This document shows, in pieces, positions 18,915-26,898 of a stretch of DNA of 64,000 nt. This stretch comes from Promicromonospora sukumoe (lineage in GTDB: Bacteria > Actinomycetota > Actinomycetes > Actinomycetales > Cellulomonadaceae): the NCBI RefSeq assembly GCF_014137995.1, contig NZ_JACGWV010000001.1, positions 1,178,001 to 1,242,000 on the forward strand, given 5' to 3'. A program made the translations under genes and the position numbers. Below the pieces are notes generated by a model that ran no database searches, was not told where the DNA came from, and was given only the letters and a program-made list of their open reading frames with translations. Each line of letters opens with the position of its first letter. The first letter of the stretch is position 1.

Positions 18915-20243
18915 TCAGCGGGGCGGGAGCGCCGCTTGGGTGAGGCTGTTCAGGGGGATGGAATCGGCGATCGCCGTCTGGCCTGGGATGTTCGCGTGCA
19001 CCCCGTCGCCGGTGTCGTACGGCGGGTAGATGCTGTTCGGGTCGGCCGGGTCGCGTAGCACGGCGTCGAAGTCGAGGACACCGTCGCAGGTGCCCGAGCA
19101 GTTGCCGCCCGCCCGGACGAACTCGTTCACGACCGCGCGGCGCGCGTTCTGCTCGGCCGTGTAGCCGGGCCGCGGCGTGATCGGCGTGACGAAGACCTTG
19201 ATCCCCGCCGCCCGCAGGCGGGCGAAGGTGTCCCGGTAGGCGGCCAGGATCGTCTCCGCGTCGCAGTCGTTCGCCAGGTCGTTGGTGCCGTAGTAGTAGA
19301 TGACCGCCCGCACGTCGTGCAGGGCGAGCACGTCGCGGTCCAGGCGGGAGACGCCGTCCAGGCCGCCGCCCCCGCACGCGGGCACCGCCGTCGTCCCGGC
19401 GATCCCCTCGTTGACGACGGCGATCTGACGGTCCGCGGGCAGCTCGTCGACGACCCGCTGTGCGAGCGTGTCAGTCCATCGTTGGAAGACGGCGGGCGGC
19501 GGGCAGCCGGCGCCGCAGTTGTCGGCGCCGACGCCGTCGACCACGGAGCTGCCGTACGCGACCACCGTGCCCGTGGTCTCGGGCCCCAGGACGTCTACCG
19601 CGCTGACCAGGTACGTCCAGCCGTGCGTGTCGGGGAACCCGCCGCCCGAGGTGTCGCCGGTCGTGTTGCCGCCGTCGGGCGCCGAGAAGTAGTTGGTGCG
19701 GCCGGCCAGGTCGTGGAGCATCATCCGGGTCGGGTTCGCCAGGTAGAAGCTGACGGCCAGGTCGTCCAGGGCGGACGTCGCCAGGCCCACCGGGTCGCTC
19801 CAGACCTCGCCGCCCGCGGGCACCGACACCGTGGCCGACCCACCGAACGTGACGGTACGCAGGCTCTCCGGGCGGATCGCGGCGCCGCCGGCGCTCAGCC
19901 CCGCGGTCGTCGCGTTCACCACCAGTGGCGTCGTGCCGAACTGGTTCTGCAGCCGGACGCGCAGCGCCGATCCGCCCTGCGTCAGCCGCGTCACGACCCG
20001 GACCGAGCGGTTCTGGAACGTCTCCGGGCTCAGCCCTGAGCTGCGTTGCTGCGACTGCGTCCACGACGTCGACCAGGTGTCGGCGGCGGGCCCGACGGCG
20101 GCGGGCCCGACGGCGGCGGGCCTGGTCGCGGCGGGCGCGATCCCCTCCGACGTCGCCGCACCCGCGGTGATGCTGCCGCCCACAGCCACCCCCACCGCCG
20201 TGACGAGCGAGGTCAAGGCCAGTGCCAGGTCTCGGAACACCAT
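18915..20243 (-). CDS. Secreted SGNH/GDSL-type esterase
   Basis: 442 aa with an N-terminal Sec signal (hydrophobic stretch at 6-30, Ala-rich cleavage region). A beta-rich domain at about 55-220 precedes the SGNH hydrolase fold. Block I is GSSVVDG with the nucleophile near Ser233; block II is NEGIAGT, block III YGTND, and block V DGVHAN supplies Asp and His. Such enzymes remove acetyl or acyl groups from plant polysaccharides or lipids, which fits the neighbouring GH43 and GH15 genes. A GGGTGG site precedes the ATG. Three tandem AVGPAA-type repeats lie after the signal peptide. Confidence 0.85.
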   Translation of the reverse strand: MVFRDLALALTSLVTAVGVAVGGSITAGAATSEGIAPAATRPAAVGPAAVGPAADTWSTSWTQSQQRSSGLSPETFQNRSVRVVTRLTQGGSALRVRLQNQFGTTPLVVNATTAGLSAGGAAIRPESLRTVTFGGSATVSVPAGGEVWSDPVGLATSALDDLAVSFYLANPTRMMLHDLAGRTNYFSAPDGGNTTGDTSGGGFPDTHGWTYLVSAVDVLGPETTGTVVAYGSSVVDGVGADNCGAGCPPPAVFQRWTDTLAQRVVDELPADRQIAVVNEGIAGTTAVPACGGGGLDGVSRLDRDVLALHDVRAVIYYYGTNDLANDCDAETILAAYRDTFARLRAAGIKVFVTPITPRPGYTAEQNARRAVVNEFVRAGGNCSGTCDGVLDFDAVLRDPADPNSIYPPYDTGDGVHANIPGQTAIADSIPLNSLTQAALPPR

Positions 20244-20444
20244 CGGTCCACCCGTTTCGCTGCTCGAGTCGTCGCTGATCGAGTACGTGCCGCGACGCCC
20301 CGTGCGTCACGCCCCAGGGAACGTATGACCCGGGCACCCGACTGTCAACGCTGTCAGCGCTGTTCGGGGTGAACTTTCGTGGCGGGACACACCCACGCTC
20401 CGTACGGTGAGCCGGGCAACGTCCCTTCGTGCAAGGAGACCACC

Positions 20445-21761
20445 GTGCGCCGTCGTCGCCGCTCCACAGTCGCCGCAGTTGCCGCAGCGAGCCTCGGGCT
20501 GGTCGCCCTGCTCGCCACGGCGAGCCAGGCCACCGCCACCCAGATCCCAGCAGCCGACCACGCCCCAGCTGAGCACGCCGCAGCCCAGGCCCCAGCAGCC
20601 CCAGACACGAGCGACACAGCAGACCGCTCCCTCGCGGCCGCCGCCACCCCGCTCACCGCGAGCAACTTCCGCTACACGCTGTCCCAGACGTCGTCGGCCC
20701 TGGTGGGCGCGCTCGACTCCGCGCTGCCCAACGTGACCATGGGCGCCGTGGCCGACGACGCGAACCGCACGCCGAGCTGCGACAGCGCGCCGTCGGTCAC
20801 GCACCGCACCGCGTACTACTGCTGGAACGACGGCGACCAGGACACGGACGCCTGGTACCCGCAGGGCATCACGACCAGCTCGGACGCCCTCGCCGCGGGC
20901 ACCTACGACGGCAGGCGCATCAACCTGGTGAGCTGGTACGACTCCGCCAAGGACGGCATCGACAAGGGTGTGCGCATCAGCGTGTCGGACCTGTCGGCGA
21001 GCGCCTCCGCCCCGCCGTACCGGCACATCCTGCTGGTCGAGCCGAGCGGCACCACGAGCGCGCCGTCGTTCGAGCCGGTGAAGATCCATGCGGGCGGCAT
21101 CATGTGGTACGGCAACCTGCTGTACGTGGCGGACACGACGGGCGGGTTCCGGGTGTTCGACCTGGACCACCTGTGGCAGGTCTCGACGGGTGAGGCCTCG
21201 AAGATCGGGCGGCAGGCGGACGGCTCGTACCAGGCGTTCGACTACAAGTACGTGCTGCCGCAGACGGCCATGTTCACGGACTCGACGGCGGGCGGCTACG
21301 CGCAGCTGCAGCACTCGTCGGTGTCGCTGGACCGCAGCAGCTCGCCCGACTCGGTGGTCGTCAGCGAGTACCGCAGCTCCGACGACATCGAGAAGGGAGC
21401 GCAGGTCAGGACCATCCGGGTGCCGATCGACTACACGAACCGGTTCCTCAAGCCGGCGTCGGACGGGATCATCAAGGCGACCGAGGCGTACCGGACGGAC
21501 CTGGAGAGCGTGCAGGGCTCGACGGCGATCGACGGGGAGTTCTTCTTCTCGCAGAGCGACGGCGACAACTTCGCGGACCCGAACTCGGACGGTGACCTGC
21601 ACACGTTCGTCGCGCCGTCGGGCTCGATCGTGCGGCACGGCAACGCGCTGACGGTGGGTGCGGAGGACCTGTCCTACGACCCGACGCGGGACTACCTGTG
21701 GACGCTCGGCGAGTACCCGGGCTACCGGTGGGTGTACGCGGCGGACGCGTCGTCGTTCTAG
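20445..21761 (+). CDS. Secreted protein of unknown function
   Basis: 438 aa. The GTG at 20445 is chosen because AAGGAGA lies just upstream and the protein then begins with a clean signal peptide (MRRRRRSTVAAVAAASLG, AxA cleavage near residue 30). A linker rich in Ala/Gln/Pro follows. The mature part has repeated short beta-like blocks (for example GNLLYVADTTGGFRVFDLDHLW and YLWTLGEYPGYRWVYA), which suggests a beta-propeller, but no catalytic motif was recognised. Similar proteins are common in actinomycetes. It has its own terminator. Confidence 0.75.
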   Translation: MRRRRRSTVAAVAAASLGLVALLATASQATATQIPAADHAPAEHAAAQAPAAPDTSDTADRSLAAAATPLTASNFRYTLSQTSSALVGALDSALPNVTMGAVADDANRTPSCDSAPSVTHRTAYYCWNDGDQDTDAWYPQGITTSSDALAAGTYDGRRINLVSWYDSAKDGIDKGVRISVSDLSASASAPPYRHILLVEPSGTTSAPSFEPVKIHAGGIMWYGNLLYVADTTGGFRVFDLDHLWQVSTGEASKIGRQADGSYQAFDYKYVLPQTAMFTDSTAGGYAQLQHSSVSLDRSSSPDSVVVSEYRSSDDIEKGAQVRTIRVPIDYTNRFLKPASDGIIKATEAYRTDLESVQGSTAIDGEFFFSQSDGDNFADPNSDGDLHTFVAPSGSIVRHGNALTVGAEDLSYDPTRDYLWTLGEYPGYRWVYAADASSF

Positions 21762-21780
21762 CGAGCCGGGCGCCCCGCTT

Positions 21781-21826
21781 CGTGTCAGACGTACAGGTCC
21801 CCCGGGTGACCTGTACGTCTGACACG
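21781..21826. terminator. Perfect 19-bp terminator hairpin
   Basis: Arms 21781-21799 and 21808-21826 are perfect reverse complements with an 8-base loop, 20 bases past the secreted-protein stop. Confidence 0.8.
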
Positions 21827-21876
21827 TCGGAGGGGGCGGTGCGGCCGGGGTGGTGGTCACCCGGTCGCGCCGAACC

Positions 21877-21882
21877 TAGGGT
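21877..21882 (+). promoter_or_regulatory. Leaderless -10 box for the GH15 gene
   Basis: TAGGGT is followed by six bases and then GTG at 21889, with no ribosome site. Confidence 0.55.
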
Positions 21883-21888
21883 GGTCCC

Positions 21889-23754
21889 GTGACGCGCCGC
21901 ATCGAGGACTACGGGTTGGTCGGGGATCTGCAGACGGCGGCCCTGGTCGGCCGCGACGGATCGATCGACTGGATGTGCCTGCCGCGGTTCGACTCGCCGG
22001 CGTGCTTCGCCGCGCTGCTCGGGGACGAGCGCCACGGGTCGTGGCGGCTGGGCCCGACGGCGGGCGGCGAGTGCACCAGCCGGCGCTACCGGGACGGCAC
22101 GCTGATCCTGGAGACGGAGTGGGACCTGCCCGAGGGGCGGGTGCGGCTGATCGACCTGATGCCGCCGCGCGGCGACGAGGCCGACCTGGTCCGGATCGTC
22201 GAGGGCATCAGCGGCAGCGTGCGGATGACCACGGAGCTGCGGCTGCGGTTCGACTACGGGAACATCGTCCCCTGGATCACGCAGGACGGCGGCGCGCTGC
22301 GCGCCGTGGCGGGCCCGGACTCCGTGCGCATCGACTCGGTGGTCCCGATGTCGCACGAGGGGGTCAGCGACGGGTCGCTGCTGCGCGCCGAGTTCACGGT
22401 GGGGCCCGGCGACCGGGTGCCGTTCGTCCTGAACTACCACGCGTCCCACCTGGAGACCCAGGAGCCGGTCGAGCCGTACGCGGCGCTGCGCGACACCGAG
22501 GACTTCTGGCACACCTGGCTCGAGGGGTGCAGCTACTCGGGTCCGTGGTCCGACGCCGTGCACCGGTCCCTGATCACCCTGAAGGCGCTGACCTACGCCC
22601 CGACGGGCGCCATCGTGGCGGCGACGACGTCGCTGCCCGAGCAGCTCGGCGGCAGCCGCAACTGGGACTACCGGTACTGCTGGCTGCGCGACGCCGGGCT
22701 CACGCTGCAGGCCCTGATCGGCACGGGGTTCATCGACGAGGCCCGGCAGTGGCGGGCGTGGCTGCTGCGGGCCGTGGCCGGCGACCCCGCGGACCTGCAG
22801 ATCATGTACGGGCTCGACGGGCGTCGTCGTCTGCCGGAGTACACGCTCGACTGGCTGCCCGGCTTCGAGGGCTCCGCACCCGTGCGGATCGGGAACGACG
22901 CCGCGAGCCAGCTCCAGATCGACGTGTGGGGCGAGACGCTGGACGTCCTGCACCAGGCGCGCGAGGCGGGGCTGGAGCAGGACGACGACGTCTGGCGGCT
23001 GCAGCGCGCCCTGCTGGAGCACCTCGAGGAGCACTGGGACGACCTCGACAACGGGCTCTGGGAGGTGCGCGGCCCGCGCCGCGCGTTCGTGCACTCGCGC
23101 GTCATGGCGTGGGCGGGCTTCGACCGGGTCGTGCGGGCGGTCGAGAAGTACGGCCTGGTGGACGAGCCCGTCGAGCACTGGCGCGAGGTGCGCGACCGGA
23201 TCCACGCCGACGTGTGCGCCAACGGGTTCGACCCGGTGCGCAACACGTTCACGCAGTTCTACGGGTCCCAGGGCCTGGACGCGGCGCTGCTGCTCATCGG
23301 GCAGGTGGGTTTCCTGCCGTGGGACGACCCCCGCGTCGTCGGCACCGTCGAGGCCGTGCAGCGGGAGCTCGGCCAGGAGGGGCTCGTGCGGCGGTACCAC
23401 AACGACGCCGACGACAAGGTGGACGGCCTGCCCGGGGCCGAGGCGACCTTCCTGGTGTGCAACTTCTGGCTGGTCGACGCGCTGCACGGCACCGGCCGCG
23501 TGCAGGAGGCCGTCGCCCTGTTCGAACGGCTGCTCACGCTGTGCAACGACGTCGGACTGCTCAGCGAGGAGTACGACGTGCGCACCGGACAGCACCTCGG
23601 CAACACGCCGCAGGCGTTCAGCCACCTCGGGCTGGTGAACAGCGCGCTGCGGCTGGGCCAGGCCGCCGTCGTCGGCTCCGAGGAACCGGAGCCCGAGCCT
23701 CAGCCGCGCGTGTCGCGCCAGGCGATCCACTCCTCGGCGGTCGACAGGTCGTAG
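21889..23754 (+). CDS. Glycoside hydrolase family 15 (glucoamylase/trehalase type)
   Basis: 621 aa, no signal peptide, so intracellular. It has the N-terminal beta-sandwich of GH15 (MTRRIEDYGLVGDLQTAALVG, DGSIDWMCLPRFDSP) and the (alpha/alpha)6 catalytic barrel from about 230 with GSRNWDYRYCWLRDA and the PGAEATFLVCNFWLVDAL segment that carries a catalytic Glu. Actinobacterial cytosolic members are often trehalases, others are glucoamylases or glucodextranases; the sequence alone does not decide. The 3' end overlaps the convergent oxidoreductase gene by 55 bases. Confidence 0.9.
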   Translation: MTRRIEDYGLVGDLQTAALVGRDGSIDWMCLPRFDSPACFAALLGDERHGSWRLGPTAGGECTSRRYRDGTLILETEWDLPEGRVRLIDLMPPRGDEADLVRIVEGISGSVRMTTELRLRFDYGNIVPWITQDGGALRAVAGPDSVRIDSVVPMSHEGVSDGSLLRAEFTVGPGDRVPFVLNYHASHLETQEPVEPYAALRDTEDFWHTWLEGCSYSGPWSDAVHRSLITLKALTYAPTGAIVAATTSLPEQLGGSRNWDYRYCWLRDAGLTLQALIGTGFIDEARQWRAWLLRAVAGDPADLQIMYGLDGRRRLPEYTLDWLPGFEGSAPVRIGNDAASQLQIDVWGETLDVLHQAREAGLEQDDDVWRLQRALLEHLEEHWDDLDNGLWEVRGPRRAFVHSRVMAWAGFDRVVRAVEKYGLVDEPVEHWREVRDRIHADVCANGFDPVRNTFTQFYGSQGLDAALLLIGQVGFLPWDDPRVVGTVEAVQRELGQEGLVRRYHNDADDKVDGLPGAEATFLVCNFWLVDALHGTGRVQEAVALFERLLTLCNDVGLLSEEYDVRTGQHLGNTPQAFSHLGLVNSALRLGQAAVVGSEEPEPEPQPRVSRQAIHSSAVDRS

Positions 23755-24479
23755 TCCGGCCCGGTGACCCCGACGGTGAACAGGGTCGCCCCGGCCTCGA
23801 CGAGCGCCTCGCCGGTCTCGGCGGGCGTGCCCTTGGCCTCGGCCGACCGCTCGACCAGCGTGGCGGTGTCCCGCCCGACGGCGGCGCCGTGCTCGTCGAG
23901 GATCGCCGACTTGCTCGTCAGGGTCTGCGCGTCGCCGAACGCGTGCCAGATGTCGGCGTGCTCGGCCACGATCCGCAGCGTCTTGCGCACGCCGCCGCCC
24001 CCGATCAGGATCGGGATCTCCCGCGTGGGCGCGGGATTGCCGGCCGCGAGCCGGGACTTGATACGCGGCAGGGCGTCGGCCAGGCTCGCGATGCGGGAGC
24101 CCGGCGTTCCGAACTCGTAGCCGAACTGGTCGTAGTCCTTCTCGAACCAGCCCGCCCCCAGGCCCAGGATCAGCCGCCCGCCCGAGATGTGGTCGACCGT
24201 GCGGGCCATGTCCGCGAGCAGGTCCGGGTTGCGGTAGCCGATGCCGCTCACGAGCGCGCCGATCTCCACACGCTCGGTCTGCTCGGCCCACGCGCCGAGC
24301 ATGGTCCAGCACTCGAAGTGCTTGCCGTCGGGGTTGCCCCGCAGCGGGAAGAAATGGTCCCAATTAAAGAGAACATCGACGCCGGCGTCCTCGGCGCGGA
24401 GCACCGCGTCGCGGAGCTGGGAGTACTCGGCGTGCTGGGGCTGGAGCTGGACACCGATGCGGATCGGACGGTCTGTCAT
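23700..24479 (-). CDS. LLM-class F420-dependent oxidoreductase
   Basis: 259 aa luciferase-like TIM-barrel protein that most likely uses coenzyme F420 (or FMN). It has FNWDHFFPLRG near residues 38-48, ALVSGIGYRNPDLLADMARTVDHISGGRLILGLGAGWFEKDY, and PILIGGGGVRKTLRI. The order matches F420-dependent LLM proteins of the MSMEG family. The substrate is unknown. Its 3' end overlaps the GH15 gene on the opposite strand, and its start is 45-120 bases from the TPP riboswitch, which points the other way. Confidence 0.85.
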   Translation of the reverse strand: MTDRPIRIGVQLQPQHAEYSQLRDAVLRAEDAGVDVLFNWDHFFPLRGNPDGKHFECWTMLGAWAEQTERVEIGALVSGIGYRNPDLLADMARTVDHISGGRLILGLGAGWFEKDYDQFGYEFGTPGSRIASLADALPRIKSRLAAGNPAPTREIPILIGGGGVRKTLRIVAEHADIWHAFGDAQTLTSKSAILDEHGAAVGRDTATLVERSAEAKGTPAETGEALVEAGATLFTVGVTGPDYDLSTAEEWIAWRDTRG

Positions 24480-24523
24480 GGCCGCAGCCTACGACCGGCC
24501 CGTTCCGGTAGCCTCTGCCGCAC

Positions 24524-24598
24524 GTGACACGGGGTGCCCCGACCGGGGCTGAGACCACACCCGTCGAACCTGATCCAGATCATGCTGGCGAAGGGATG
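24524..24598 (+). promoter_or_regulatory. TPP riboswitch (THI element)
   Basis: The conserved core is easy to see: ACACGGGGTGCCCC at 24527, GGGGCTGAGA at 24545, CGAACCTGATC at 24565, and CATGCTGGCGAAGGGATG ending at 24598. The final GAAGGGA both closes the P1 stem and looks like the ribosome-binding site of the next gene, so thiamine pyrophosphate binding would hide it and block translation. Confidence 0.95.
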
Positions 24599-24604
24599 TC
24601 CATC

Positions 24605-25399
24605 GTGACTTCTTCTGTTGTCCCCGTCTCCGCCTCGACTTCCGTCGAGGCTTTGGCCGACGCCGCTCCACCGGCCGGCCCGGCCGCCGTCCGCACCTTC
24701 ACCGAGGAGGCCTGGGACCGCATCGCAGGCTGGCGCGACGCCGTCGACCACATGCCGTTCGTCCGGGCGCTCGCGGACGGCTCGCTGCCCGCCGAGTCCT
24801 TCGCGTTCTACCTCGCCCAGGACGCCGCGTACCTGCGCGAGTACTCGCGTGTCCTGGCGCGCGCCGCCCAGCTCGCACCCGACCCGGCCGCGCAGGGCTT
24901 CCTCGCCCGGTCGTCCGTCTCGGCGCTGGAGGTCGAGACAGCGCTCCACCGGGACTGGCTGGGCACGCACGCAGGGCTGGCCGCGGGCGAGATCGCGGCC
25001 GTCGAGCCCTCGCCCGTGACCGCGGCCTACACCGGCCACCTGCACGCCGCGGCGTCGGGCAGCTACGCGGAGACGGTCGCCGCGCTGCTGCCCTGCTACT
25101 GGCTGTACGCGCACGTCGGGAGCGTGCTCGTGGACCAGGCCCGCCACCGCCCCGGCGGCCTGGCCGGCCACCCGTACGCGGCCTGGATCGGCACCTACGG
25201 CGACGAGGGCTTCCAGGAGTCCACCCGCCAGGCCCGCCGCCTGGCCGACGACGCCGCACGCTGGGTCTCCCCGGAGGAACGGGCCCGCATGCTGCGGGCG
25301 TTCGAGGTCTCCTCCGTGCACGAGTACCTCTTCTTCGAGCAGGGCAGCACCTGCCCCACCTGGCCGACGCCGCCCGTTCGGGCCGAGACTAGGGGGTGA
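24605..25399 (+). CDS. tenA: TenA-family aminopyrimidine aminohydrolase / thiaminase II
   Basis: 264 aa. TenA proteins hydrolyse degraded thiamine to recycle the pyrimidine HMP. The fold is visible from residue 30: PFVRALADGSLP, the substrate Asp in AQDAAYLREYSR (Asp73), the catalytic Cys164 in LLPCYWLYAHVG and the C-terminal Glu in HEYLFFEQG. An extra N-terminal tail of about 30 residues is low-complexity. GTG 24605, eight bases after the AAGGGA of the riboswitch, is favoured; ATG 24596 lies inside the riboswitch. The riboswitch confirms a role in thiamine metabolism. No other thi gene is in the window, so it is a stand-alone salvage gene. Confidence 0.88.
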   Translation: MTSSVVPVSASTSVEALADAAPPAGPAAVRTFTEEAWDRIAGWRDAVDHMPFVRALADGSLPAESFAFYLAQDAAYLREYSRVLARAAQLAPDPAAQGFLARSSVSALEVETALHRDWLGTHAGLAAGEIAAVEPSPVTAAYTGHLHAAASGSYAETVAALLPCYWLYAHVGSVLVDQARHRPGGLAGHPYAAWIGTYGDEGFQESTRQARRLADDAARWVSPEERARMLRAFEVSSVHEYLFFEQGSTCPTWPTPPVRAETRG

Positions 25400-25436
25400 C
25401 GCCGCCGACGGCGCCGACCCGAGGACAGGAGCACCG

Positions 25437-25868
25437 ATGCCGAACTACAGCACCTCCGCCGAGATCGACGCGACCCCCGAGGAGGTCTGGGCGGTCCTGT
25501 CCGACGTCGAGCACATGCCCGACTGGACGCCGTCCATGCGGTCGGTCGAGATCATCGACGGGCCCAACCCGCCCGACGTCGGCACCCAGGTGCGGATCGA
25601 GCAGCCGGAGCTGCCGCTCGCGGTCTGGCTGATGGACGAGTGGGACCCGCCGCGGCACTTCGCGTGGATCACCGAGGCGCCCGGTGTGACCACGCAGGCG
25701 GAGCACCTGGTCGAGCCGCTGCCGGACGGCCGGTCCAAGGTGACGCTCGCGATCACCCAGACCGGCTCGCTGGCGTGGCTGGTCGGCGGCCTGGTGGGGA
25801 AGCGGACCCGGGAGTACGTCGACGCGGAGCTGGCCGGGCTGGAGGCCCGGGTGACGCAGAAGGGCTGA
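25437..25868 (+). CDS. SRPBCC-family (polyketide cyclase/START-like) protein
   Basis: 143 aa. The pattern MPNYSTSAEIDATPEEVWAVLSDVEHMPDWTPSM is the beginning of the Bet v1/SRPBCC ligand-binding fold, and the C-terminal helix (GGLVGKRTREYVDAELAGLEARV) completes it. Proteins of this fold bind hydrophobic ligands or act in polyketide or hormone chemistry; the ligand here is unknown. An AGGACAGGAG site precedes the ATG, 37 bases after tenA, so it may share that transcript. Confidence 0.85.
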   Translation: MPNYSTSAEIDATPEEVWAVLSDVEHMPDWTPSMRSVEIIDGPNPPDVGTQVRIEQPELPLAVWLMDEWDPPRHFAWITEAPGVTTQAEHLVEPLPDGRSKVTLAITQTGSLAWLVGGLVGKRTREYVDAELAGLEARVTQKG

Positions 25869-25931
25869 GGCCTGGGGCCTGGCCGGGCTTGGGCGCGCGG
25901 CCGCCGTCGGCCCGGGTCTCAGACGCGGGTC

Positions 25932-26690
25932 TCAGGCGCGCGTCGCGACCGCGAACACCCGGCGGAACGCCAGCGGCGTGCCGTGGGCGTGCTCGGGGTA
26001 CGCCTCGCGCAGCGCCGCCCCGAACTCCTCCTCGAACTGGGCGCGCAGGGCCGGGTCCTTCGCCTCCAGCGCCTGGAGCGTGGGCTGGGCGCCGGTCGCG
26101 GAGATCCAGCGCAGCACCGGGTCCGGCCCGTGCAGCACGTGCGTGTACGTGGTCTCCCAGGCGTCGACGGCCCAGCCCGGCCGGGCCAGGAGCTCCGGGT
26201 ACTCGGCGGGGTCGGCGGTGGCCCGCCGCTCCACCGGCCCGACGGCGTCGGCGTACGGCGCACGGGCGGCGACCTCCCGCAGGAGCCGGTGGCTGGGCGC
26301 GTCGTGGTTGCCCGGCACCTGGAAGGCGAAGGTCTGCGCGGCGCGGTCCGCGAGCGTCGTGAGCAGGTCGCGGTGCCCGGGGACCCACTGGAGCGCTGCG
26401 TTGCTGATCACGAGGTCGGCGGTGTGCGTGTCGGTGGCGAGGTCGGCCAGCACGTACTCCGTGGCGGGGTCGGCGGCGCGGGCCTGCGCGATCATCGCGG
26501 GGGAGGCGTCCACGCCGGTGACCTGCGCCTGCGGCCAGCGGGCGCGGAGCACGGCGGTGAGGTGGCCCGGGCCGCAGCCCAGGTCGACGATCGTGGCCGG
26601 CGACCCGGGCACGCGGGCGACCAGCTCCGTGAACGGGCGGGACCGCTCGTCCGTGTACTGCAGGTAGGCGCCGGGGTTCCAGTCGGCCAT
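25932..26690 (-). CDS. tam: Trans-aconitate 2-methyltransferase
   Basis: 252 aa class I SAM-dependent methyltransferase. It starts MADWNPGAYLQYTDERSRPFTELVARV, which is the tam signature, and has the SAM motif IVDLGCGPGHLT (35-46), the acidic loop VTGVDASPAMI, and SNAALQWVPGH. The enzyme esterifies trans-aconitate, an inhibitor of aconitase, and so detoxifies it. It is read away from the tenA group. The ATG is preceded by an AGGAGTTGCC site. Confidence 0.9.
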   Translation of the reverse strand: MADWNPGAYLQYTDERSRPFTELVARVPGSPATIVDLGCGPGHLTAVLRARWPQAQVTGVDASPAMIAQARAADPATEYVLADLATDTHTADLVISNAALQWVPGHRDLLTTLADRAAQTFAFQVPGNHDAPSHRLLREVAARAPYADAVGPVERRATADPAEYPELLARPGWAVDAWETTYTHVLHGPDPVLRWISATGAQPTLQALEAKDPALRAQFEEEFGAALREAYPEHAHGTPLAFRRVFAVATRA

Positions 26691-26781
26691 GGCAACTCCT
26701 CGTCGTCGAGTATCTCGACGTCAAGATACATCACGGCGGGCCGGGCGGTGCGTGGAGGTATGTAGCGGCGCCGGTCCCGAT

Positions 26782-26852
26782 GTGCGCCACAGCCCAGCGA
26801 TTGGGCCCGGAACAAGGGCTGTTCCGGGCCCGATCGCTGGGCTGTCGCGCAC
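26782..26852. terminator. 33-bp inverted repeat after the GH43 gene
   Basis: Arms 26782-26814 and 26820-26852 pair with two mismatches around a 5-base loop. It lies just past the GH43 stop on the minus strand and upstream of tam, so it could terminate GH43 transcripts. The core CCCAGCGATTG-GCCCGGA is shared with the palindrome at 39265. Confidence 0.75.
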
Positions 26853-26898
26853 TTCGGCTGCGCGGTCACCGGGTCGGCGGCATCCGCGATCTCTCGGC

